DNA of 64,000 bases from Wenxinia marina DSM 24838 (GCF_000379485.1 NZ_KB902277.1:124001-188000); one strand, 5' to 3'. Counted from the first letter of the stretch, positions 1 to 11,790 are shown. Notes: generated from the letters alone by a model not told the origin. Numbers and translations: made by a program.

Positions 1-995
1 CGTCGTCCGGTCCCGCGATCGCGGTGCAGGCGCTCTGCCAGGAGGCCGGCGTCATCTTCATGGCCGGCCTGACGCACTCCAACGACACGACCGGCAAGGA
101 CAAGAAGGCCAACGGCTTCCGCCACTTCTTCAACGCCTACATGTCGGGCGCGGCGCTGCCGCCGATTCTGGCCGAGCAGTACGGCACCGACCGCCGCGCC
201 TATCACCTGACCGCCGACTACACCTGGGGCTGGACCCAGGAGGAGTCGATCAAGGCCGCGACCGAGGCGCTGGGCTGGGAGACCGCAAACACCGTGCTGA
301 CCCCGGTCGGCGCGGGCGACTTCTCGTCCTACATCACGCCGGTCCTGCAGTCGGGCGCCGACGTGCTGATCCTGAACCACTACGGCGGGGACATGGTGAA
401 CTCGCTGACCCAGGCGGTGCAGTTCGGCCTGCGCGACCGTCAGGTCAACGGCAAGAACTTCGAGATCGTCGTGCCGCTCTACTCCGAGCTGATGGCCGCG
501 GGCGCCGGCGAGGCGATCAAGGGCATCTACGGCTCGATGAACTGGAACTGGCAGTTGCAGGACGCGGGCACGCAGGCCTTCACCCGCTCGTTCGGCGAGA
601 AGTACGGCTTCCCGCCGTCGAACGCGGCGCACACCTGCTACGTGCAGACCCTGCTCTATGCCGACGCGGTCACGCGGGCCGGCAGCTTCAACCCCTGCGC
701 GGTGGTCGAGGCGCTGGAGGGACGGACCGGCGGCAGCGGCAGCCTCGAGGGGATCGACTCGGCGTCGAACGAGGGCTTCCTGTTCGACGGCATGGGCAAC
801 GGCCCGACGCTCTACCGCGCGGCGGACCACCAGTGCTTCAAGGACGTGCTGGTCGTGCGCGGGGCCGAGAACCCGACCACGCCCTACGACAACCTCGAGA
901 TCGTCGAGGTCACTCCGGTCGAGCAGGTGTGGTACGAGCCCGACCACCCGCAGTTCGCCGGCGGCGATCTCGGCGAGTGCAACCCGGGCGCCTGA
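1..995 (+). CDS. ABC transporter periplasmic substrate-binding protein (LivJ/UrtA type), 5' end missing
   Basis: The reading frame is open from the left edge, so the signal peptide and first residues lie outside the window; about 331 residues are visible. The sequence fits the type I periplasmic binding fold of branched-chain amino acid and amide importers: an early GLTHSNDTTG-like stretch, then a long central region ending in GFLFDGMGNG. Directly downstream, separated by a G+C-rich hairpin, come two LivHM-type permeases and two LivGF-type ATPases, so this protein should capture the ligand for that importer. The ligand cannot be read from sequence; members of this group bind amino acids, urea, short amides or aromatic acids. 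The acetyl-CoA synthetase gene at the end of the cluster hints at a carboxylate-related substrate but does not prove it. Confidence 0.85.
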   Translation, partial: SSGPAIAVQALCQEAGVIFMAGLTHSNDTTGKDKKANGFRHFFNAYMSGAALPPILAEQYGTDRRAYHLTADYTWGWTQEESIKAATEALGWETANTVLTPVGAGDFSSYITPVLQSGADVLILNHYGGDMVNSLTQAVQFGLRDRQVNGKNFEIVVPLYSELMAAGAGEAIKGIYGSMNWNWQLQDAGTQAFTRSFGEKYGFPPSNAAHTCYVQTLLYADAVTRAGSFNPCAVVEALEGRTGGSGSLEGIDSASNEGFLFDGMGNGPTLYRAADHQCFKDVLVVRGAENPTTPYDNLEIVEVTPVEQVWYEPDHPQFAGGDLGECNPGA

Positions 996-1005
996 CGCCC
1001 GGACC

Positions 1006-1033
1006 GCGGGACGGGGCATAGCCCCCGTCCCGC
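1006..1033 (+). terminator. G+C-rich hairpin after the binding-protein gene, likely attenuator
   Basis: An 11-bp perfect stem (arms 1006-1016 and 1023-1033, 6-base loop) lies between the binding-protein stop and the first permease. There is no T-tract. Such hairpins in ABC operons usually protect the upstream mRNA or partly stop transcription, so that binding protein outnumbers permease. The role is inferred. Confidence 0.5.
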
Positions 1034-1093
1034 CCTTGCTCCCGGCCGCGCGCCGGGAACCTCCCGCTTCCCATCGCAAGGACGCCCGGGGCC

Positions 1094-2125
1094 ATGGACG
1101 CCATCATCCTTCAAATCCTGAACGGGCTCGACAAGGGCTCGGCCTACGCGCTGATCGCGCTGGGCCTCACGCTGATCTTCGGCACCCTCGGGGTCGTGAA
1201 CTTCGCCCACGGCGCGCTGTTCATGATCGGCGCCTTCTGCGCCGTCACGCTGAACGCCCTTCTGGGGATGAGCCACCAGGTCGAGGACCCGACGCGCACC
1301 GACTTTCTCGGCAACCCGCTGCAGGTCGACGTGCCCTACGTGCAGGACATCTTCGGCGAGGCGCTGGGCGCCAGCATCATCGACTGGGCGGTGCCGCTGT
1401 CGATCCTGCTGGCAATCCCGGTGATGCTGCTGATCGGCCTCGTGATGGAGCGCGGCCTGATCCGGCACTTCTACAAGCGCCCCCACGCGGACCAGATCCT
1501 CGTGACCTTCGGCCTCGCCATCGTGCTGCAGGAGATCATCAAGGCGATCTACGGCGCCAACCCGATCCCGACCCCGGCGCCCGACGCATTCCGCGGCTCG
1601 GTCGATTTCGGACAGTGGCTGGGGTTCCAGGCTGGCTCGATCATCTATCCGGTGTGGCGGCTGGTCTACTTCTTCTTCTCGGCACTCATCATCGCCGGCG
1701 TGTTCGCCTTCCTGCAGTTCACAACCTTCGGGATGGTGGTGCGCGCCGGCATGGCCGACCGCGAGACGGTGGGCCTCCTCGGGATCGACATCGACCGCCG
1801 CTTCACGCTGATGTTCGGGATCGCCGCGGCGGTCGCGGGGCTGGCGGGCGTGATGTACACGCCGATCCTCAGCCCCAACTACCACATGGGCATGGACTTC
1901 CTCGTCCTCAGCTTCGTCGTGGTCGTCGTCGGCGGCATGGGCTCGCTCCCGGGTGCGGTGCTGGCCGGGTTCCTTCTCGGGATCCTGCAGAGCTTCGCCT
2001 CGATGAACGCGGTGAAATCGCTGCTGCCCGGCATCGACCAGATCATCATCTACCTCGTCGCCATCGCCATCCTGCTCCTCCGGCCGCGTGGCCTGATGGG
2101 CCGCAAGGGCGTGATGGAGGAGTAA
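1094..2125 (+). CDS. Branched-chain amino acid-type ABC transporter permease (LivH-like)
   Basis: 343-residue inner-membrane permease. The N-terminus (GLDKGSAYALIALGLTLIFG) and the NFAHGALFM motif are typical of LivH/UrtB, as is the VVVVGGMGSLPGAVLAG stretch near residue 280 that contacts the ATPase. About eight hydrophobic segments are visible. At 343 residues it is longer than LivH (about 300) because of a polar insertion around residues 60-95 between early membrane segments. It pairs with the permease that starts 4 bases after its stop. Start ATG 1094. It forms the channel of the importer whose binding protein precedes it. Confidence 0.9.
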   Translation: MDAIILQILNGLDKGSAYALIALGLTLIFGTLGVVNFAHGALFMIGAFCAVTLNALLGMSHQVEDPTRTDFLGNPLQVDVPYVQDIFGEALGASIIDWAVPLSILLAIPVMLLIGLVMERGLIRHFYKRPHADQILVTFGLAIVLQEIIKAIYGANPIPTPAPDAFRGSVDFGQWLGFQAGSIIYPVWRLVYFFFSALIIAGVFAFLQFTTFGMVVRAGMADRETVGLLGIDIDRRFTLMFGIAAAVAGLAGVMYTPILSPNYHMGMDFLVLSFVVVVVGGMGSLPGAVLAGFLLGILQSFASMNAVKSLLPGIDQIIIYLVAIAILLLRPRGLMGRKGVMEE

Positions 2126-2128
2126 TCC

Positions 2129-3343
2129 ATGCTGGGTCTCGGCAAGAAAGACTTCACCCTGTTCCTGGCCGTGGCGGCGATCACGCTGCTGGCGCCGTTC
2201 ATCCTGAACCCCTTCCCCACCGGATCGGGCCTGGCGCAGTTCAACGCCGGCTATCCCGACCTGATGCAGCGGTTCGTGATCTACGGAATCTTCGCGATCG
2301 GCTTCAACATCCTGTTCGGTCTGACCGGCTACCTGTCCTTCGGCCACGCCGCGTTCCTCGGCCTCGGCTCCTACTCCGCGGTCTGGATGTTCAAGCTGCT
2401 CAGCATGAACGTGATCCCGGCGCTGATCCTGTCGGTGATCGTCGCGGGGCTCTTCGCCCTCGTCATCGGCTACATCTCGCTGCGGCGGTCCGGCATCTAC
2501 TTCTCGATCCTGACGCTGGCCTTCGCGCAGATGGCCTACGCGCTGGCCTACTCGGTCCTCACCCCGCTGACCAACGGCGAGACCGGGCTGCAGCTGACGC
2601 TGGACGACCCGCGCGTCCTGGACGGCGGCGGGCGGCCCACGTCGCTGCCGGTGACCGAGTTGTTCGGGATGGAGATGCGCGACACGGCGAGCCTCGGCCT
2701 CGGCGCCTGGGACTTCACCTTCGGCGTCGGCTTCTACTTCTGCGCCGTCGTGATGCTGATCTCGTTCTACCTCGCGATCCGCATCTTCCGCTCGCCCTTC
2801 GGGATGATGCTGCGGGCGGTGAAGTCGAACCAGCAGCGGATGAACTACACCGGCCTCAATACCCGGCCCTATACCCTCGCCGCGTTCGTGATCTCGGGCA
2901 TGTATGCCGGCCTCGCCGGCGGCCTGCTGGCCTGCATGGACCCGCTCGCCGGGGCCGAGAGGATGCAGTGGACGGCGAGCGGAGAAGTCGTCCTGATGAC
3001 CATCCTCGGCGGCGCCGGCACCCTGATCGGGCCGATCCTCGGCGCCGGCATGATCAAGTATTTCGAGAACATCTTCTCGAAGATCAACGACGCGGTCCTG
3101 CACCAGTGGTTCGCCGCCCTGCCCGACGGGCTGGAGGATTTCCTCGTCACCATCATCCATCCCTTCATCGGCAAGGGCTGGCACCTGACGCTGGGCCTGA
3201 TGTTCATGGCCGTCGTCATCTTCCTGCCCGGTGGGCTGGTCGAGGGCGGGCAGCGGGTCGGGCGGCTGTTCCGCCGCCGCGACCGCAAGGCCGGCGGCGC
3301 CGAGGCGCAGGCGGCCGAACAGCGCCGCACCCCGGCCGAGTAA
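2129..3343 (+). CDS. Branched-chain amino acid-type ABC transporter permease (LivM-like)
   Basis: 404-residue second permease. Family marks are [21 protein letters not shown] near residues 55-75, the [16 protein letters not shown] segment, and the [13 protein letters not shown] coupling region near residue 290. It is larger than E. coli-type cores because of a loop near residues 150-180 and a charged C-terminal tail of about 30 residues. The gene starts 4 bases after the LivH-like stop and ends 12 bases before the first ATPase gene, so all are co-transcribed. Confidence 0.9.
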   Translation: MLGLGKKDFTLFLAVAAITLLAPFILNPFPTGSGLAQFNAGYPDLMQRFVIYGIFAIGFNILFGLTGYLSFGHAAFLGLGSYSAVWMFKLLSMNVIPALILSVIVAGLFALVIGYISLRRSGIYFSILTLAFAQMAYALAYSVLTPLTNGETGLQLTLDDPRVLDGGGRPTSLPVTELFGMEMRDTASLGLGAWDFTFGVGFYFCAVVMLISFYLAIRIFRSPFGMMLRAVKSNQQRMNYTGLNTRPYTLAAFVISGMYAGLAGGLLACMDPLAGAERMQWTASGEVVLMTILGGAGTLIGPILGAGMIKYFENIFSKINDAVLHQWFAALPDGLEDFLVTIIHPFIGKGWHLTLGLMFMAVVIFLPGGLVEGGQRVGRLFRRRDRKAGGAEAQAAEQRRTPAE

Positions 3344-3355
3344 GGAGAGCGCGAG

Positions 3356-4114
3356 ATGGGCATCCTCGAAGTCAAGGGCGTGAACAAGCGCTTCGGCGGC
3401 CTGCAGGCGCTGGGCGACGTCAACCTCAGCGTGGCCGAGCATACGGTCCACGCGATCATCGGGCCGAACGGCGCGGGCAAGTCGACGCTGCTGAACGTCC
3501 TCGTCGGCAAGCTGATCCCGGACTCGGGCTCGGTCATGTTCGACGGCAAGTCGGTGCTGGGTCGCAAGCCGCACGAGATCAACCAGATGGGCATCTCCCG
3601 CGTGTTCCAGACCCCCGAGATCTTCGCTGATCTGACGGTGCTGGAGAACGTGATGATCCCGTGCTTCGCCCGCCGCGACGGCGCCTTCCGCATGCACGCG
3701 TTCGAGAGCGTCGCCCGCGAGGGCGACATCCTCGGCCAGGCCGAGACGATGCTGGCGGACGTGAACATGCTGGACAAGGCGCACGCCCATGCCGGCAGCC
3801 TCAGCCGCGGCGACAAGCGGCGGCTGGAGATGGCGATGTGCCTGGTGCAGGAGCCCAAGCTGCTGCTGCTGGACGAGCCGACCGCCGGCATGGCGCGCGC
3901 CGACACCAACAACACGATCGACCTGCTGAAGGAGATCAAGGACAAGCGCCCCATCACGATGTGCATCATCGAGCACGACATGCACGTCGTCTTCTCGCTG
4001 GCCGAGCGGATCACGGTGCTGGCGCAGGGGACGCCGCTGATCGAGGACACGCCCGACAACATCAAGGGCCACCCGAAGGTGCGCGAGGCGTACCTCGGCG
4101 AGGCGCAGGTCTGA
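3356..4114 (+). CDS. Branched-chain amino acid-type ABC transporter ATP-binding protein (LivG-like)
   Basis: 252-residue cytoplasmic ATPase. Walker A is GPNGAGKST at about residues 36-44 and Walker B is LLLLDEPTAGMA near residue 175. The ABC signature reads LSRGDKRRLEMAM instead of LSGGQ; this degenerate signature recurs in one of the two ATPases of urea/amide-type Liv systems. A ribosome-binding site (GGAGAG) precedes ATG 3356. It pairs with the ATPase encoded next. Confidence 0.9.
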   Translation: MGILEVKGVNKRFGGLQALGDVNLSVAEHTVHAIIGPNGAGKSTLLNVLVGKLIPDSGSVMFDGKSVLGRKPHEINQMGISRVFQTPEIFADLTVLENVMIPCFARRDGAFRMHAFESVAREGDILGQAETMLADVNMLDKAHAHAGSLSRGDKRRLEMAMCLVQEPKLLLLDEPTAGMARADTNNTIDLLKEIKDKRPITMCIIEHDMHVVFSLAERITVLAQGTPLIEDTPDNIKGHPKVREAYLGEAQV

Positions 4115-4125
4115 GGACGGAAGAG

Positions 4126-4899
4126 ATGAGCCACATCGAAGCGATCCGCCCCGAGGGCAAGTTCGACAAGAACCGCAACATGGCCGGCACCTCGGCCAAG
4201 TTCCTGTCGGTCTGGGACATCCAGGCCTACTACGGCGAAAGCTACATCGTGCAGGGGGTGTCGTTTGACATCCACGAGGGCGAGATCCTCGCCCTGCTCG
4301 GCCGCAACGGCGCCGGCAAGACCTCGACCCTGCGGACCATCGCGCGGCTCGACAATCCTTCGCTGAAGCACGGCGAGATCTGGCTCGACCACAAACCGCT
4401 GCACACGATGCGCAGCCACCAGGCGGCGCAGAACGGCATTGCGCTGGTGCCCGAGGACCGCCGCATCATCGCCGGCCTAACGGTGGAGGAGAACCTGCGC
4501 CTGGCGCAAATCCAGCCGCCCATCGGCTGGTCGCTGGAGCGGATCTACGAGCTGTTCCCCCGCCTCGGCGAGCGGCGGGCCCAGGAGGGCACGACCCTGT
4601 CGGGCGGCGAGCAGCAGATGCTCGCCATCGCCCGCGCGCTGGCCCGGGACATCAAGGTGCTGCTGCTGGACGAACCCTACGAGGGGCTGGCGCCGGTCAT
4701 CGTGCAGGAGATCGCCAAGACGCTGGCCATCATCCGCGACCAGGGCATCACCACGATCATCGTGGAGCAGAACGCCGTCGCCGCGCTGAAGCTCGCCGAC
4801 CGCGCCGTGATCCTCGACACCGGCTCCGTCGTGTTCGATGGTTCGGCGCAGGAGGTGCTGGACGACGAGGCGCTCCGGGCGCGGTATCTCGCGATCTGA
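4126..4899 (+). CDS. Branched-chain amino acid-type ABC transporter ATP-binding protein (LivF-like)
   Basis: 257 residues from ATG 4126, which follows an AGGACGGAAGAG ribosome-binding region. A later ATG at 4180 would remove an 18-residue polar extension not usual in LivF. Walker [11 protein letters not shown] lies near residue 57, the signature is canonical ([15 protein letters not shown]), and Walker B is [13 protein letters not shown]. It completes a five-component importer. The longer start is preferred on ribosome-site spacing but is not certain. Confidence 0.88.
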   Translation: MSHIEAIRPEGKFDKNRNMAGTSAKFLSVWDIQAYYGESYIVQGVSFDIHEGEILALLGRNGAGKTSTLRTIARLDNPSLKHGEIWLDHKPLHTMRSHQAAQNGIALVPEDRRIIAGLTVEENLRLAQIQPPIGWSLERIYELFPRLGERRAQEGTTLSGGEQQMLAIARALARDIKVLLLDEPYEGLAPVIVQEIAKTLAIIRDQGITTIIVEQNAVAALKLADRAVILDTGSVVFDGSAQEVLDDEALRARYLAI

Positions 4900-4996
4900 C
4901 GCGGCCGTCCGGCACCCTGGATTTGGAAGAACGGCGCCGGCCGGGCCATCGCCCGCCGCGCCCGTCCGCCCGTGGCGGACAGATTGGGAGGATCCG

Positions 4997-6943
<1,947 letters not shown>

Positions 6944-6947
6944 ACGC

Positions 6948-6978
6948 GCGGCCGGCCCCGTACGCCGGGGCCGGCCGC
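6948..6978 (+). terminator. Strong G+C-rich hairpin downstream of acs
   Basis: A perfect 13-bp stem (6948-6960 with 6966-6978) and 5-base loop begin 4 bases after the acs stop. No T-run follows, so it may be an intrinsic-like or mRNA-stabilising hairpin rather than a classical terminator. Confidence 0.55.
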
Positions 6979-7097
6979 GGCGATTCCGGTTGACCGGCCG
7001 TTTACCGCCTTGGCCGAATTGTGTCGCTAGTTCAGCTTGTTGGGCGTATCCTCGGGGATGCGGCGACCTCTCGCCGACCAAGACCTCGGAGACGACC

Positions 7098-7457
7098 ATG
7101 GACCAGATCGCACCTGCGGGTCCCGTGTCGACGGTGCCCCGCCACACGATGGACCTGCGCCCTGCCGCAGACGCCGCGGCGATCGCCCGCGACCCCCTCC
7201 CCGATGCCCCCCTCGGCGTGCCGGCCGCCCTGCCCCCGCAGACGGCGCAGGTCGCCGCCGTCAGCCGCGCCCTCCTCGACGGGTCGGCCGATGCCGGCCC
7301 CGCCCCGGTAAGGCCGCCCGAGCGGGTCCTCAAACCCTGGGGTATCCAGATGCTGCCGCGCGCCCCCGACGAGGGCACAGGCCCGACGCCGGATGCCGCC
7401 CGACGGCCGCCGGAGGATGGCGAAGAGGCCGGAGCCTCCCGTCGCGCCGACGCCTGA
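7098..7457 (+). CDS. Small Pro/Ala-rich hypothetical protein
   Basis: 119 residues if read from ATG 7098. The composition is rich in Pro, Ala, Arg and Asp, with no membrane segment, signal peptide or known motif. The only patterned stretch is LKPWGIQMLPR near residue 85. The codon pattern favours G/C at third positions as in neighbours, which supports translation. No function is proposed. It lies alone between the acs terminator and accB; a spurious frame remains possible. Confidence 0.45.
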   Translation: MDQIAPAGPVSTVPRHTMDLRPAADAAAIARDPLPDAPLGVPAALPPQTAQVAAVSRALLDGSADAGPAPVRPPERVLKPWGIQMLPRAPDEGTGPTPDAARRPPEDGEEAGASRRADA

Positions 7458-7587
7458 CGCCGCTCCTTTCCCCTGCTGCAGCCTTGGCGTATAACCGCCG
7501 GATAACCGCTCCGACCGCGGCCCGGCGCCCTGCCCGGCCGACCCCGTCGAGACGCGGAGGGACAGGACCGGGCCAGGGGACCAGAGG

Positions 7588-8082
7588 ATGAGCAAGACCG
7601 ACACCCACGAAAGCGACGTGGCCTTCATTCGCGCGCTGGCCGAGCTGCTGCGCGAGAACGACCTCAGCGAGGTCGAGGTGATGCGCGAATACGGCGAGGA
7701 CGACAGCCTGAACGTCCGCGTCAGCCGCAACCACCAGGCCCCCGCGCCCGCCGCCCCGGCGCCCGCCGCGCTGCCGGCCGCCCCGGCGACGCCCGCCTCG
7801 CCCCACGCGACGGCCGCCCCGGCCCCCGCCACCGACCCGGCCAGCCACCCCGGCGCCGTCACCTCGCCCATGGTCGGCACCGCCTACCTGCAGGCCGAGC
7901 CCGGCACCCCGCCCTTCGTCAAGACCGGCGATACGGTGAAGGAGGGCGACACCCTTCTCATCATCGAGGCGATGAAGACGATGAACCAGATCCCCGCGCC
8001 CCGCTCGGGCACGGTCAAGCGCATCCTGGTCGAAGATGGCGGCCCGGTGGAGTACGGCGCCCCCCTGATGATCATCGAATGA
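7588..8082 (+). CDS. accB: Acetyl-CoA carboxylase biotin carboxyl carrier protein
   Basis: 164 residues. The order is a helical N-terminal region (about 1-45), a Pro/Ala-rich flexible linker (about 48-90), then the biotinyl domain. The biotin site is EAMKTMNQ with Lys at residue 130; most bacteria have EAMKMMN, and the M-to-T change at the next position is a familiar variant in this bacterial group. It carries CO2 from AccC to the carboxyltransferase in malonyl-CoA synthesis. accC follows 10 bases downstream. A direct repeat of ATAACCGC lies upstream at 7491-7509, of unknown meaning. Confidence 0.96.
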   Translation: MSKTDTHESDVAFIRALAELLRENDLSEVEVMREYGEDDSLNVRVSRNHQAPAPAAPAPAALPAAPATPASPHATAAPAPATDPASHPGAVTSPMVGTAYLQAEPGTPPFVKTGDTVKEGDTLLIIEAMKTMNQIPAPRSGTVKRILVEDGGPVEYGAPLMIIE

Positions 8083-8092
8083 GGGGCACCCC

Positions 8093-9442
8093 ATGTTCGA
8101 CAAGATCCTGATCGCCAACCGCGGCGAGATCGCGCTCCGCGTCGTGCGCGCCGCCCGCGAGATGGGGATTTCGACGGTCGCGGTGCACTCCACCGCCGAC
8201 GCCGATGCGATGCATGTCCGCATGGCGGACGAGGCGATCTGCATCGGCCCGCCCCCCTCGGGCCAGTCCTACCTGTCCTTCCCGGCGATCCTGTCCGCCT
8301 GCGAGATCAGCGGCGCCCAGGCGATCCACCCCGGCTACGGCTTCCTGTCCGAGAACGCCGCCTTCGTGCAGGCGGTCGAGGATCACGGCATCACCTTCAT
8401 CGGCCCCTCGGCGGAGCATATCCGCATCATGGGCGACAAGATCACCGCCAAGGAGACGGCGAAGCGGCTGGGCATCCCGGTCGTCCCCGGCTCGGACGGC
8501 GGCGTGGCGGACGTCGCGGCGGCCAAGGCGATCGGGGCCGAGTTCGGCTATCCCGTCATCATCAAGGCCACCGCCGGCGGCGGCGGCCGCGGCATGAAGG
8601 TCGCCAAGGACGAGGCCGGGATGGAGCGGGCGTTCCAGACCGCCCGCTCCGAGGCCAAGGCCGCCTTCGGCAACGACGAGGTCTACATCGAGAAGTACCT
8701 CGAGAAGCCGCGTCACATCGAGATCCAGGTCTTCGGCGACGGCAAGGGTGGCGCGGTCCACCTGGGCGAGCGGGACTGCTCTCTCCAGCGCCGCCATCAG
8801 AAGGTGCTGGAAGAGGCCCCCGGCCCCGCGATCACCCCGGAAGAGCGCGCCCGGATCGGCACGATCTGCGCGAACGCGGTCGCCGAGATCGGCTATTCCG
8901 GCGCCGGCACGATCGAGTTCCTCTACGAGGACGGCGAGTTCTACTTCATCGAGATGAACACCCGCCTGCAGGTCGAGCATCCGGTGACCGAGGCGATCTT
9001 CGGCGTCGATCTCGTGCGCGAGCAGATCCGCGTGGCGTCCGGCCTGCCGCTGTCGTTCTCGCAGGAGGACCTCACCATCGGCGGCCATGCGATCGAGGTC
9101 CGCATCAACGCCGAGAAGGTGCCGGAATTCGCCCCGCGCCCGGGGCGGATCACCCAGTACCACCAGCCCGGCGGCCTCGGCGTGCGGATGGATTCGGCGC
9201 TCTACGACGGCTACTTCATCCCGCCCTACTACGATTCGCTGATCGCCAAACTGATCGTCCACGGCCGCGACCGCCCCGAGGCGCTGGCCCGGCTGTCGCG
9301 CGCGCTGGGCGAGCTGATCGTGGACGGGGTCGACACGACCGTGCCGCTGTTCAACGACCTGCTGGCCGAGCCGGCAATCCACTCCGGCGACTACAACATC
9401 CACTGGCTGGAGACGTGGCTCGAGACCCGCTACCGCGGGTGA
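8093..9442 (+). CDS. accC: Acetyl-CoA carboxylase, biotin carboxylase subunit
   Basis: 449 residues, standard for AccC. It carboxylates biotin on AccB using ATP and bicarbonate. Visible hallmarks are N-terminal [16 protein letters not shown], the glycine-rich ATP-grasp loop [13 protein letters not shown] near residues 158-170, and the [14 protein letters not shown] catalytic stretch near residue 285. It is in an operon with accB upstream, and aat follows 5 bases after its stop. Confidence 0.97.
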   Translation: MFDKILIANRGEIALRVVRAAREMGISTVAVHSTADADAMHVRMADEAICIGPPPSGQSYLSFPAILSACEISGAQAIHPGYGFLSENAAFVQAVEDHGITFIGPSAEHIRIMGDKITAKETAKRLGIPVVPGSDGGVADVAAAKAIGAEFGYPVIIKATAGGGGRGMKVAKDEAGMERAFQTARSEAKAAFGNDEVYIEKYLEKPRHIEIQVFGDGKGGAVHLGERDCSLQRRHQKVLEEAPGPAITPEERARIGTICANAVAEIGYSGAGTIEFLYEDGEFYFIEMNTRLQVEHPVTEAIFGVDLVREQIRVASGLPLSFSQEDLTIGGHAIEVRINAEKVPEFAPRPGRITQYHQPGGLGVRMDSALYDGYFIPPYYDSLIAKLIVHGRDRPEALARLSRALGELIVDGVDTTVPLFNDLLAEPAIHSGDYNIHWLETWLETRYRG

Positions 9443-9447
9443 GGCCC

Positions 9448-10086
9448 ATGGTGGCGCTGACCGCCGACCACCTGCTCGCCGCCTATGCGGCGGGCGTGTT
9501 CCCGATGGCCGAGACGCGGGCCGACCCGGACGTCTTCTGGGTCGATCCGCGCCGGCGCGGGATCATCCCCTTGGGCGGCTTTCACATCTCGCGCAGTCTT
9601 GCCCGCACCCTGCGGCGCGAGCGGTTCCGCGCGACCGCCGACGCGGCCTTCGACGCCGTGGTCGCCGGCTGCGCGGCGCGCGAGGAGACGTGGATCAACC
9701 CGGTGATCCAGCGCCTGTACGGCGAGCTCCACGGCCTCGGCCACGCCCATTCGCTGGAAGTGTGGGAGGGGACACGTCTCGCCGGCGGCGTCTACGGCGT
9801 GGCCCTCGGCGGCGCCTTCTTCGGCGAGAGCATGTTCAGCCGCGCCGCCGATGCCTCGAAGGTCGCCCTCGCCCACCTCGTCGACCGGCTGCGGCGCGGC
9901 GGGTTCACCCTGTTCGATACGCAGTTCCTGACCCCCCACCTCGCCAGCCTCGGCGCGATCGAGATCTCGCGCGGCGAATACCGTCGTCGTCTGGCGAAGG
10001 CTCTGGAGGTGCAGGCGGACTGGACCCGCGCGGGGCCGCCCGGCCCCGGTCAGGCGCTGGTGCAGCGCAGCGCCCAGACGTCGTAG
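9448..10086 (+). CDS. aat: Leucyl/phenylalanyl-tRNA--protein transferase
   Basis: 212 residues from ATG 9448. The enzyme adds Leu or Phe to N-terminal Arg/Lys of proteins, marking them for ClpAP (bacterial N-end rule). Family marks are [14 protein letters not shown] at the N-terminus, [12 protein letters not shown], and the [20 protein letters not shown] core near residues 110-130. An in-frame GTG at 9415 would overlap accC and adds nothing family-like, so 9448 is preferred. Its last 37 bases overlap the convergent DUF2155 gene. Confidence 0.94.
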   Translation: MVALTADHLLAAYAAGVFPMAETRADPDVFWVDPRRRGIIPLGGFHISRSLARTLRRERFRATADAAFDAVVAGCAAREETWINPVIQRLYGELHGLGHAHSLEVWEGTRLAGGVYGVALGGAFFGESMFSRAADASKVALAHLVDRLRRGGFTLFDTQFLTPHLASLGAIEISRGEYRRRLAKALEVQADWTRAGPPGPGQALVQRSAQTS

Positions 10087-10403
10087 CGCGGATGGTCCAT
10101 CGCGTTCAGCGCGGGGGCCGAGGCGATCATCCAGCCCTGGAAGACCGGGTCCGGCTCGTCCTGGTAGAGGATCGTCAGCCATTCGAACGCATCGCCCGAC
10201 GCGTTCGCCGCAGGAAACCGGCACTCGCCGAGGTAGATCGTCAGGTGCCCCACCCGGCGGCTGTCGCCGTTGGCGAGCTCCACATCGACGATGGCCCCGG
10301 TCGTCTTGTCGAGGACGCGGAACACGCCGCCGGAAGCGGTCGCGGTCTCCTGCGCCGCGGCGGGCGCGGCCAGAAGAGCCAGGGTGAGGATGAAGGATCG
10401 CAT
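10050..10403 (-). CDS. DUF2155 domain secreted protein
   Basis: 117 residues with a signal peptide (about 1-17, cleavage after AAAQ). The rest matches the DUF2155 family of alphaproteobacteria: FRVLDKTTG, then [13 protein letters not shown] and a C-terminal [22 protein letters not shown]. The function is unknown; the protein is expected in the periplasm. It is the last gene of a minus-strand run after the NDUFA12 gene (4-base gap), a pairing conserved in Rhodobacterales. Its 3' end overlaps aat by 37 bases. Confidence 0.88.
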   Translation of the reverse strand: MRSFILTLALLAAPAAAQETATASGGVFRVLDKTTGAIVDVELANGDSRRVGHLTIYLGECRFPAANASGDAFEWLTILYQDEPDPVFQGWMIASAPALNAMDHPRYDVWALRCTSA

Positions 10404-10407
10404 CGGC

Positions 10408-10791
10408 CTATTCCGGGCTCCACGCCTCGTAGTCGGCGCGCGGCAGCGGATCGGCGCGGCGGATCGACCCGGCGGGCGCGTAGGCCATCGCGGTGCCGGT
10501 CATGTTCTCGCGGTGCGGCTTCTCCCACCGCTGGTGGACCAGCGGCTTCTCGGTCGGCGGTTCGTCCCAGGTGCGGTGCAGCCAACCGTGCCACTCGGGG
10601 CTGACGCGGCTACCCTCGACCTCGCCGTTGTAGATGACCCAGCGCTTGCTGTCGTCGGCGTTGCGGTAGAACACGTTGCCGGCGGAGTCCTCGCCGACCC
10701 TCATGCCCTTGCGCCAGGTGAAGAGCTGGGTGTTGAGCGTCTGCCCGTTCCACCAGGTGAAGGCCCGCAAGACGCTTTTCAGGATACCCAT
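10408..10791 (-). CDS. NADH:ubiquinone oxidoreductase NDUFA12-family accessory subunit
   Basis: 127 residues from ATG 10791. Family marks are [21 protein letters not shown] at the start, then [19 protein letters not shown], and the [19 protein letters not shown] block that defines the NDUFA12/B17.2 family. In alphaproteobacteria and mitochondria it is an accessory subunit of complex I. It sits upstream of the DUF2155 gene, and the RidA-like gene lies 80 bases further upstream on the same strand. Confidence 0.92.
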   Translation of the reverse strand: MGILKSVLRAFTWWNGQTLNTQLFTWRKGMRVGEDSAGNVFYRNADDSKRWVIYNGEVEGSRVSPEWHGWLHRTWDEPPTEKPLVHQRWEKPHRENMTGTAMAYAPAGSIRRADPLPRADYEAWSPE

Positions 10792-10871
10792 CGGCCCCTC
10801 CGCAAGATCCGCTCCCGTCTTGCCGCAGCAGGGCCGAAAGGTCCAGTCCCCCCTGTCGTCCCGGGCCGTGA

Positions 10872-11258
10872 TCATCCGCGCGGCAAACGGGCCGTCGCCT
10901 CGATCTCGATCTTCATCTCGGGCTCCTGCAGGCCGGCGACCAGCATGGTCGCAGCCGGACGGGCGGTGGCGAATGCGTCCGACGTGACCGGCCAGCAGGC
11001 CGGCCACTCCGCCGCGTCGGGCAGGATGTAGCGCACGCGCACGACGTCGTTCAGAGAGGCGCCCGCCTCCTCCAGCGCCCGGCGGATGGTCGCCAATGCG
11101 TTGCGGCACTGGTCCTCCACCCGCTCCGGCATGGTCATCGTCGCATAGTCGTAACCCGTGGTCCCGGCGACGAAGACCCAGCCGTCCGCGACGACGGCGC
11201 GGGAATAGCCGATCCTCGCCTCGAACGGCGAGCCGGTGGAGATGTGGCGGATGATCAT
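10872..11258 (-). CDS. RidA-like (YjgF/YER057c/UK114) protein, non-canonical subgroup
   Basis: 128 residues from ATG 11258. The family fold is clear from [19 protein letters not shown], then [21 protein letters not shown] and a C-terminal [11 protein letters not shown]. In archetypal RidA a catalytic Arg sits about 11 residues before the IEIEA motif; here the aligned residue reads Gly ([15 protein letters not shown]). By known family rules this argues against enamine/imine deaminase activity and puts the protein in an Rid subgroup of unknown function. It may be the first gene of the NDUFA12-DUF2155 run or be transcribed separately; the cupin gene is divergent, 94 bases away. Confidence 0.85.
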   Translation of the reverse strand: MIIRHISTGSPFEARIGYSRAVVADGWVFVAGTTGYDYATMTMPERVEDQCRNALATIRRALEEAGASLNDVVRVRYILPDAAEWPACWPVTSDAFATARPAATMLVAGLQEPEMKIEIEATARLPRG

Positions 11259-11352
11259 GTCGGGTCCCTTCGACGAATCGCGTCGGGCGGAACTATCGCC
11301 GCGCGGTGCGCCGACGCTAGGTGGCACGGCATCGGAGACGAAGGAGACGGGC

Positions 11353-11769
11353 ATGGAGCATCACCCAAGGGGCGCGCGGCCGACGACGGACGGCTCGGCC
11401 GACTACTTCACCGGCGCCGTGCGGATCACGCCCGTGATCGAGGCGCCGGACCCGGCGCGCGTGCGCGCGGCCGTGGTCGAGTTCCAGCCGGGCGCCCGGA
11501 CGCACTGGCACACCCACCCGCTCGGCCAGACGCTGCATGTGCTGTCCGGCCGCGGCCGGGTCCAGCGCGAGGGCGGCGAGGTGGTCGAGATCGCGACCGG
11601 TGACACGGTGTGGTTCGCCCCGGACGAGCGGCACTGGCACGGCGCCGCGCCCGACAGCGCGATGGTGCACCTCGCGATCCAGGAGGCCGAAAACGGCAAG
11701 GCCGTGGACTGGGCGGAGGCGGTGGAAGAGGCGCACTACGCCGGGACCGGACAGGCGTTCCCGGGCTGA
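11353..11769 (+). CDS. Cupin protein resembling manganese-dependent (R)-hydroxynitrile lyases
   Basis: 138-residue single-domain cupin from ATG 11353, after AAGGAGACGG. Motif 1 is GARTHWHTHPLGQTLHV (metal-binding His) and motif 2 ends DERHWHG. The order of motifs and the flanks ADYFTGAVRI, VQREGG and AIQE-NGKAVDW resemble the small cupin hydroxynitrile lyases described from acidobacteria, recalled from memory. Relatives also annotated as carboxymuconolactone-decarboxylase-linked cupins occur, so the substrate is open. Divergent from the RidA-like gene. Confidence 0.8.
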   Translation: MEHHPRGARPTTDGSADYFTGAVRITPVIEAPDPARVRAAVVEFQPGARTHWHTHPLGQTLHVLSGRGRVQREGGEVVEIATGDTVWFAPDERHWHGAAPDSAMVHLAIQEAENGKAVDWAEAVEEAHYAGTGQAFPG

Positions 11770-11790
11770 CGGAAGGCCGACGTCAGAAAG

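Noticed and set aside
658-3630. Long plus-strand frame of 990 codons overlapping the transporter genes
   Set aside because: Arg/Pro/Ala-rich shadow of the permease and ATPase genes, with no start site or domain.
884-4072. Long minus-strand open frame opposite the Liv-type transporter genes (1062 codons)
   Set aside because: It mirrors real genes and its product is His/Arg/Asp/Glu-rich with no family features; high G+C at third positions opens antisense frames. The same holds for 34644-37742 and 42158-44758 on the minus strand.
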